Shown one piece after another: positions 57,403 to 64,000 of a DNA stretch of 64,000 nucleotides (position 1 is its first letter; each line of letters opens with the position of its first letter). The stretch comes from Thereva unica (Eukaryota; Arthropoda; Insecta; Diptera; Therevidae): contig OX465285.1 in NCBI GenBank assembly GCA_949987705.1, forward strand, positions 88,979,975-89,043,974. Reading direction: 5' to 3'. The notes beneath the pieces were generated by a model. The model made no database searches. It saw only the letters and a list, made by a program, of their open reading frames with translations, and was not told the origin of the DNA. The translations under genes and the position numbers were made by a program.

Positions 57403-58240
57403 TAGCCTTATGACACTGGCTTTATCGTAGGCTGAAAATGCTGCCTTGGCTAGGCTGAAAATGACGAAATCTGTTATACTGTGGGACAGAGATAGCATGT
57501 GAGAGTAAGAGCGATTACCTGATTATTATAACAGATAGTTGTGAGGGGAGAAGAATTCCGTTGGAAATATTTGAAATATTAAAATTTATTATGATTAAAA
57601 TTAAATTAATTGAAATTTATTGTATTTAATATTAAACATGGTCAACATTAGTTAAATTAAAATTCTTTGTTCTCTTCCTTTCAATTTGCAACTTCCTCAT
57701 TAAAAAATCTTGTTTGACCTAAGTCCTTGTTTCACACCGTTGAGTTTCCCGACTATTAAATCCTTCTATACATGGAGATTTTTTAGGGCTCTGTTTATTT
57801 CTTCAAGCGAGATTTTTTGTTAATTACTTTCAATACAAAAACGAGCGATTTTACTCCGGAGACCCTATTATAAAAATTTACCCTTCAATAAGATATTATT
57901 TATTCTCACTTCAATTATATTTGCTGCCACTTCAATTATAATTATTTCAATTTATCCCTTCAATTTATTTTGATTCTCACTCACTGTTATAAAAAGTCTA
58001 GAGATGTAGCAAACTGTTATAAAAAGCATAGAAAAAAGAACATGAATTTCATTCTTTTCCTATGCTTTTTATAACAGTTTTCTAGACTTTTTATAACACT
58101 TAAAATTCAGCCAAGAAAAGTTTGAGTATATTCCTCTCACTCTTACATATGGGTAAATCTCATTTGAATTTTTTCTTTCAGTTTTCAGCCTAGCCAAGGC
58201 AGTATTTTCAGCCTACGATGAAGCCAGTGTCATAAGGCTA
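57403..58240. repeat. inverted-repeat element in duplication unit 1
   Basis: 59-bp arms at 57,403-57,461 and 58,182-58,240 are inverted copies (TAGCCTTATGACACTGGCTT at the start, GGCTAGGCTGAAAA at the inner end) with about two mismatches. The interior is AT-rich and contains a nested palindrome at 57,985-58,098 with GTTATAAAAAGTCTAGA and CTGTTATAAAAAGCATAG arms. The second unit has the same element at 58,874-59,711. Confidence 0.8.
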
Positions 58241-58249
58241 TTAGCAGGG

Positions 58250-58470
58250 TAACAATGTCATTAATTGATAAAATAAGAAAAAGAGGGCCAAGATGACTAC
58301 CTTGTGGGACACCAGAGGACGCTTCGATGTTTTTAGATTTGACTCCGCGAAATAGAACCTGGTAGGACTATAATGGATTGATATAGCTTGTCGAAAGCCT
58401 TACTGAAGTCTGTGTACTGAAATGAAAATATTTCGCGGTCTGGGTACCGTAATCAAATTGGTGCAGGTTA
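58250..58470 (-). pseudogene. jockey-type RT fragment in unit 1
   Basis: The minus strand reads TDFSKAFDKLYQ, then after a frame change GVKSKNIEASSGVPQGSHLGP and LFFLILSINDIVT. These are the A (D.SKAFD) and B (VPQGS) motifs of jockey/CR1-like reverse transcriptases. It is cut at the B motif by the inverted-repeat element, and the ADD box is missing. An identical copy lies at about 59,721-59,941. Confidence 0.75.
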
Positions 58471-59720
58471 CGGAAGACTTAGTGTGCCCAGTGCTCGAGG
58501 GTCCAACGAAACCAACAGAAGAGATTGACACTAAATCATATAATTTGAGCTAATTGTGAGTGAGGGCGGGGACAGACGAACTAGTAGAGGGGCCAGGGGG
58601 GGAGAAGCCAGCCTAGAGGCAGCCTCCACCGAAGGGCCCCCTTCGAGTATTATGCCCGAGTCATTCAAGGCTGTGAAGTTTAGAGTAGTTATATCATTCT
58701 CCGTAAAAGAAACAGCTGTGGAGCAGGGCGCAAAAAGAAACTGCTCCTCTACCTGCGGGCGCCATCAGATTCTGAGGGGGGGGGTTGTTCTATCACAGAC
58801 ACTTTCAAATTTTAGGGATAGAGAACTGGCGGTACAGTTTGATGAGGGTAAATAAGGATTTTACAGTGTCTTATAGCCTTATGACACTGGCTTTATCGTA
58901 GGCTGAAAATGCTGCCTTGGCTAGGCTGAAAATGACGAAATCTGTTATACTGTGGGACAGAGATAGCATGTGAGAGTAAGAGCGATTACCTGATTATTAT
59001 AACAGATAGTTGTGAGGGGAGAAGAATTCCGTTGGAAATATTTGAAATATTAAAATTTATTATGATTAAAATTAAATTAATTGAAATTTATTGTATTTAA
59101 TATTAAACATGGTCAACATTAGTTAAATTAAAATTCTTTGTTCTCTTCCTTTCAATTTGCAACTTCCTCATTAAAAAATCTTGTTTGACCTAAGTCCTTG
59201 TTTCACACCGTTGAGTTTCCCGACTATTAAATCCTTCTATACATGGAGATTTTTTAGGGCTCTGTTTATTTCTTCAAGCGAGATTTTTTGTTAATTACTT
59301 TCAATACAAAAACGAGCGATTTTACTCCGGAGACCCTATTATAAAAATTTACCCTTCAATAAGATATTATTTATTCTCACTTCAATTATATTTGCTGCCA
59401 CTTCAATTATAATTATTTCAATTTATCCCTTCAATTTATTTTGATTCTCACTCACTGTTATAAAAAGTCTAGAGATGTAGCAAACTGTTATAAAAAGCAT
59501 AGAAAAAAGAACATGAATTTCATTCTTTTCCTATGCTTTTTATAACAGTTTTCTAGACTTTTTATAACACTTAAAATTCAGCCAAGAAAAGTTTGAGTAT
59601 ATTCCTCTCACTCTTACATATGGGTAAATCTCATTTGAATTTTTTCTTTCAGTTTTCAGCCTAGCCAAGGCAGTATTTTCAGCCTACGATGAAGCCAGTG
59701 TCATAAGGCTATTAGCAGGG

Positions 59721-59941
59721 TAACAATGTCATTAATTGATAAAATAAGAAAAAGAGGGCCAAGATGACTACCTTGTGGGACACCAGAGGACGCTTCGATG
59801 TTTTTAGATTTGACTCCGCGAAATAGAACCTGGTAGGACTATAATGGATTGATATAGCTTGTCGAAAGCCTTACTGAAGTCTGTGTACTGAAATGAAAAT
59901 ATTTCGCGGTCTGGGTACCGTAATCAAATTGGTGCAGGTTA
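59721..59941 (-). pseudogene. jockey-type RT fragment in unit 2
   Basis: Exact-looking copy of the fragment at 58,250-58,470, carried by the tandem duplication. Confidence 0.75.
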
Positions 59942-60539
59942 CGGAAGACTTAGTGTGCCCAGTGCTCGAGGGTCCAACGAAACCAACAGAAGAGATTGAC
60001 ACTAAATCATATAATTTGAGCTAATTGTGAGTGAGGGCGGGGACAGACGAACTAGTAGAGGGGCCAGGGGGGGAGAAGCCAGCCTAGAGGCAGCCTCCAC
60101 CGAAGGGCCCCCTTCGAGTATTATGCCCGAGTCATTCAAGGCTGTGAAGTTTAGAGTAGTTATATCATTCTCCGTAAAAGAAACAGCTGTGGAGCAGGGC
60201 GCAAAAAGAAACTGCTCCTCTACCTGCGGGCGCCATCAGATTCTGAGGGGGGGGGTTGTTCTATCACAGACACTTTCAAATTTTAGGGATAGAGAACTCA
60301 GGGCACTGTGATTTTGTATTATTCCTATTGACAGCGATTCAATATCAGTTCAAACACGCTTCGTACTCCTTTTAATGTCATCTACTATAGAATGAAGAGA
60401 AACTAAGGAACACTAACAGTGCAGAAGGAAGTGGCTACAGGATTGGGGATCGCCGAATGAACGTCTTTGATCGAGTCAAAGACCGTTGCAGCCCAGGAGG
60501 ACATTTCTTGGAATTTCCAAAGAAAACTCGAGTTGGTGG

Positions 60540-60960
60540 CATCAGAAACAACTTTCAATCCCCTCCAACCCACTTCTTAGTTTTGCTGACGACAAACACG
60601 CGCCAGATCCTGTCTTAGTGATCGTGAACGAATGTGCAACTCCACAAATAAAGACATTGAAGTCATTCTAGATTGGGGAAGCAAGATTCTTGTCGAATTC
60701 AACCCCACCAAAACCAAGTACTGTCTTATTTAGAATAAAAAGTGCAATACCTCTCCATCTGCGTTGAACCGACCCATCCCTTATCCCTATTCCAAATCGC
60801 CAAAGAAACATCCCAGTGCTTGGTATTTCTCAAGAGATGCAAGTAGCTCCTCCTCCACGGCAATCTTATACCCGCAACACCAGATTGAAATGCGAGATAT
60901 TTCCAGAGAAAGAGTCTTAGAACATGGCAGGGTTGGATGTCAGAGCATTCGTTGCAAGTT
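60540..60960 (+). pseudogene. jockey/CR1-type RT remnant, palm region
   Basis: The plus strand reads LLSFADDKHA (the catalytic FADD box), then after a frameshift MCNSTNKDIEVILDWGSKILVE and FNPTKTKYCLI, then a NIPVLGIS-like block. The order FADD, (N.DL..I..WG..NLVEFN..KT) and (LGI) is that of non-LTR RT motifs C to E. It is close to, and perhaps from the same family as, the minus-strand fragments in the tandem duplication, but in opposite orientation. Frameshifts and stops make it a pseudogene. Confidence 0.7.
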
Positions 60961-61922
60961 GACCCTCTAGTGGCCAAGGGTTTGCCACTGACTCGACCGT
61001 TGAGGCAGGTAAGGTGCAGAACGCCTCCACATACACGATCACAGGAAATCCCATCTCGGGTTGGTGGTACGGCTCTAGACCAATACTACGACTAACGATC
61101 TCCTGGGTTCTTAACAAAGTACCTCAACCATTGTCTAGCCTTGGTCCAGTTGCTTTATATACCTCCAAGACTTTTGAATCTTCAATAAACTTAACATCTA
61201 AATTAATGGAAAACCCAAAATATATTTTTCAATTTAAATTTCTGTTTTTTTATTTATAAATCTATAACAACTACGCAATAATATAAAAAGTTTTTTTTTG
61301 TAACTTACAAGTTAAAAAACAAAATTAATAATTCCTCTCAATAAATTAGTCGCAATAGAAAAATTTGACTAATCCTTAGGAATCTTCTTTAAAAAGAACA
61401 TTAATATTATCCTTGATTCAATCTTAGTGGCATTAACTCTTTTTTTTCGGTTTTTAATATCCTATTTACATTATTTACAAATAAATACACTAAAGTGATA
61501 CAGTGTTGTTCCTTTTTAAATAAACAATAAAAATTTTCATAATCGAAAATGTAACTTAAAAGTATCAAATACACGATATTGTTTTTTTGTTTTTTAATTT
61601 TAAAATTATATTTGATGTTTTATTTTTATTTTATATAAAATGTTTTTTTTATAGAAATTACTTATTGCTTCCTAAATATTAAATTAAATTAAAGCAAACA
61701 TTCATATTTATTACTAGAGATTGCTAACACTGGAGTACGATAAAAAAAATGCTAAAAGAACGTAAAACAGTTCTATAAACTTTGTACTATTCACATCTTG
61801 GCTAATATAAACCAAAATCTATCTAACGATAAGAAACAGCTAACAACTATTTATCACAAACTTTGAGCACTGAAGTCTTATTAAAAATTGGAGGTCCCAC
61901 ACTAAATGGGGGACCCGCTTCC
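60961..61922 (-). other. PNUTS 3' flank and probable 3' UTR
   Basis: 61,260-61,922 is strongly AT-rich, as expected for the 3' UTR of the minus-strand gene. Candidate poly-A signals (AATAAA on the minus strand) include 61,707-61,712, about 210 bases after the stop codon. The true end is not determinable from sequence alone. Further left is intergenic DNA with no recognised feature. Confidence 0.45.
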
Positions 61923-63574
61923 CTAGTAATTAGCCGGCGAGTGCATGTACTGGCACTTGTTGCCATTGCGACAGAATCCCCGCTGGAAAGCCTTGCAGAT
62001 GCGACTGTTATTACTATTTCCATGTGTCCAGTTGCGGTTGTTAGCTGGTCCTTGTGGTCGCCAGTTGCCTACACCCGGATCGCGTGGTGGTGGCCCTGCA
62101 GAACCAGATCTCCAGCTACCTCGATTGCTGTTGTTCATATTTCGACTAATTGGACCGTTGTCCATGTTACGGTTCATGTTCATATTTGAATTTGGACTCA
62201 TGCCCATGTTAGGCATGTTTGGCGGTCCGAAGTTGTTGAAACCACCTTGATTTGGTCCGGGGCCCATGAAATTAGGGCCAGGACCACCGAATGGTGGGAT
62301 CATGTTCATGTTCTTCATCAGTCCGATATCGTCTGGTTCTTGAGGACCGCCCATAAGTAGACTTGGTGGTGGTGGTGGTCCGCCCATATTTTGAGGCCCA
62401 GGACCCATGTTCATATTATTAAAACCGCCCATCGGAGGTCCCATACCCGGTCCAGACATTTGTGGTGGACCCATCGGTGGTCCTCCCATGAGTGGTGGCA
62501 TAACTCCATTCGGTGGTCCTGTTGGACCATTTCCCGGACCCATCCACCCAGGTTGGCCGAACTGCATAAAGGGATTAAATTGTCCAGGAGGAAAGCCCAT
62601 ATCTGGGCCGCCAAGGAAATCATCCGGAACATTATGCGGTGGCGAACCTTTTGGATCTGGCCATGGCATATTTGTAAAATCATTAACAGCATCTGGATTA
62701 CCAGTAATATCATCTAGAGGTATCACAGCTGGCTCAGTTATTTGATACTGCTCCATATCCGGTTCGGACGGTGAATCCGGTATCATATGGCGATTAAAGT
62801 ACAAAGCTTTAAGTGTAGTCTGTTCACGTTCAGCTTGAATCTTCTTCTCTTTACTCTGACTACCTTCAGGATGTGGCGGAACATCGTCAACAAGAATCAA
62901 CGGCATCCAATGTGTCTGTTCAGCCATAATATCTTCACAATTCAATTTCCTAGCAAGCAGGAATGCTTCTCTCTCATTAAATCGATCCATATTCTTCATT
63001 TCGTTGAACGTTTTTGTGACATTAACTCGCTCCGTCTCGTCTAGCTCAAAGTATCTAATACTTTCAAGCTCTTCTTCAGACTTCCAAGTTAACTTCTTTT
63101 TTGGTCCCTTTCTTCTATGGAACATTAGAACACCAGGTGGCCCATCTGGTCCACATCCAGGTCCTGGTGGCTTCTTAACATCTGGCTCATCATCTTGCTC
63201 CTCGGTAGAATCATCTTTACTCTTTACGGATCCACCCTCTTTCTCTTGTCGAACTTCTTCCTCGATCTGTTCCTTTACCCTCTTTAATGGTATGTCATCT
63301 TCATCCTCCTTCTTATCATCATCATCTTTACGTTCATCTTCCTTTGGTTCATCAAGATTATCTGACTTATCGTCTTCTTTATCTTCTAGTGTATCTTGAT
63401 AGAACTTCAATGGAGCAGCTTTAGCTGCAACCGGACTCTCTGGTGGCGATGTTGTTGTATTCTCTTTATCCTTCGAGCCACTTGCACGACGCTTGCGCTT
63501 CTTCGAGTCCTTTTTGGGCATGGCGGACGCTGATAGGGCGTCCATGAACATATCGCTTTCAATTAGTGTTGATG
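61923..63574 (-). CDS. PNUTS: PNUTS (protein phosphatase 1 nuclear targeting subunit), last coding exon
   Basis: PNUTS/PPP1R10 anchors protein phosphatase 1 in the nucleus and acts with WDR82 and TOX4 on RNA polymerase II and Spt5 dephosphorylation (family knowledge). The exon begins at 63,574 after a TTTTAG acceptor with a split codon; the 542 residues counted here start at the internal MFMDALSASA. In order: basic nuclear-localisation-like KKRKRR (about 17-22), a long acidic/lysine stretch (55-125), the PP1-docking RVxF-type motif KKLTW (152-156) within KKKLTW...YFELDETERVNV, a proline/glycine/methionine-rich region (about 305-490) and a C-terminal CCCH zinc finger C519-C527-C533-H537. The N-terminal TFIIS-like LW domain must lie in upstream exons outside the window. 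It is intact with no internal stop. Confidence 0.87.
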
Positions 63575-64000
63575 CTAAAATTTAAAAATAATAAAATTAA
63601 TATTTTTGTAATTTTTAAATTTCTTAAATAAAATTTAAAAAAAAATTAAAGGCAAGTTAAGAATCGTGGGAAATTCGTTGCTTTTGGTTTTTGTTTTGTT
63701 GTGATGTTGTTTGTTACCTGCAAAGAAATTAATTAGTAAAAAATAATTTAAAATTACTAAAATATTTTTAAAATTAAGTAAAACAATGACCTTAAAATAT
63801 TTAATCAGTAATGCATTAAAAAACAAAATTCAAGGTTAATTGTTTTTTTTAGCAACTAGCATGATAGCATGATACTCTAGTCTAGTGAGTGAGTGAATCA
63901 CCTTAAGTGTACACCAAGGCAAACTGGTTGCAGAAGAGATAAGTAATTTGTTGTTATCTTGAGCAAGTTTTATTATTAGGTAAGAATTTATGGTACTGTT
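63575..64000 (-). other. PNUTS intron, partial
   Basis: The AT-rich sequence upstream of the acceptor at 63,575-63,576 shows no exon that I can support. A TTTGCAG/GTAACAAAC juncture near 63,716 could be another splice site but has no coding frame attached. Confidence 0.5.

Larger units (their letters stand above)
57356..60298. repeat. 1,471-bp tandem duplication
   Basis: 57,356-58,826 is followed immediately by 58,827-60,297 with no difference that I could find by eye. The junction GAACTGGCGGTACAG shows the unit borders: GAACT ends both units, and only the second continues into CAGGGCACTG. Each unit carries an inverted-repeat element, a nested palindrome and a jockey-type RT fragment. It is either a very recent duplication or an assembly duplication. 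Confidence 0.9.

Noticed and set aside
58556..60311. Pair of near-identical 94-99 codon frames as duplicated genes
   Set aside because: They are identical because the DNA is tandemly duplicated; they start at GTG and have no recognised domain.

Overview
The window reads as euchromatic but transposon-dense insect DNA. The reasons are the single host gene (a PNUTS orthologue with the insect-like C-terminal layout), a tRNA-headed SINE, jockey-type and R1/LOA-type non-LTR remnants, hAT and PIF/Harbinger-type termini, Helitron replicase remains and an Osvaldo/Ulysses-like Ty3/gypsy element. I cannot name the order or species with confidence; a fly is plausible. Base composition is AT-rich outside the retrotransposon coding region.

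Layout. 1-12.9 kb is accessory DNA: a SINE body (1.1 kb), a 1.54 kb hAT-like element with a perfect 8-bp target duplication and a foldback element nested inside it (1.7-3.3 kb), two homologous reverse transcriptase scraps in opposite orientation (6.0 and 11.8 kb), a PIF/Harbinger-type MITE (6.8-7.2 kb) and a minisatellite (10.1-10.6 kb). 12,921-27,479 is one very large, recent Ty3/gypsy LTR retrotransposon: LTRs of about 3.07 kb, 4-bp target duplication GTAT, tRNA-Lys-type primer site, a 1.7 kb structured leader, intact gag, a textbook -1 frameshift signal, intact pol and a 1.4 kb 3' untranslated region that repeats the leader's RNA-structure module. The 3' LTR alone carries an 818-bp insert holding a broken PIF1-type helicase. 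27.5-35.4 kb holds tandem repeats, a 1.8 kb foldback element with long G runs and several RT remnants. 35.4-42.4 kb is mostly unassignable. 42.5-44.5 kb is a decayed Helitron replicase split by a second copy of the foldback seen near 1.9 kb. 46-56 kb holds further jockey and R1/LOA remnants and a full SINE. 57.36-60.30 kb is a 1,471-bp perfect-looking tandem duplication. 61.9-63.6 kb is the last coding exon of PNUTS on the minus strand, whose 5' exons lie beyond the window.

How things work together. Only the gypsy element and PNUTS look capable of function. In the element, Gag is made from the gag frame and a fraction of ribosomes slip -1 at GGGAAAC to make Gag-Pol. The most novel signal is a nested stem-loop that occurs four times, twice in the 5' leader and twice in the 3' UTR, with an invariant core hairpin and outer stems that differ in sequence but keep pairing. 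This looks like a selected RNA structure, perhaps for packaging, export, translation or replication. Everything else records layers of transposition: foldback into hAT, foldback into Helitron, gypsy into an older repeat, helicase fragment into the gypsy LTR.
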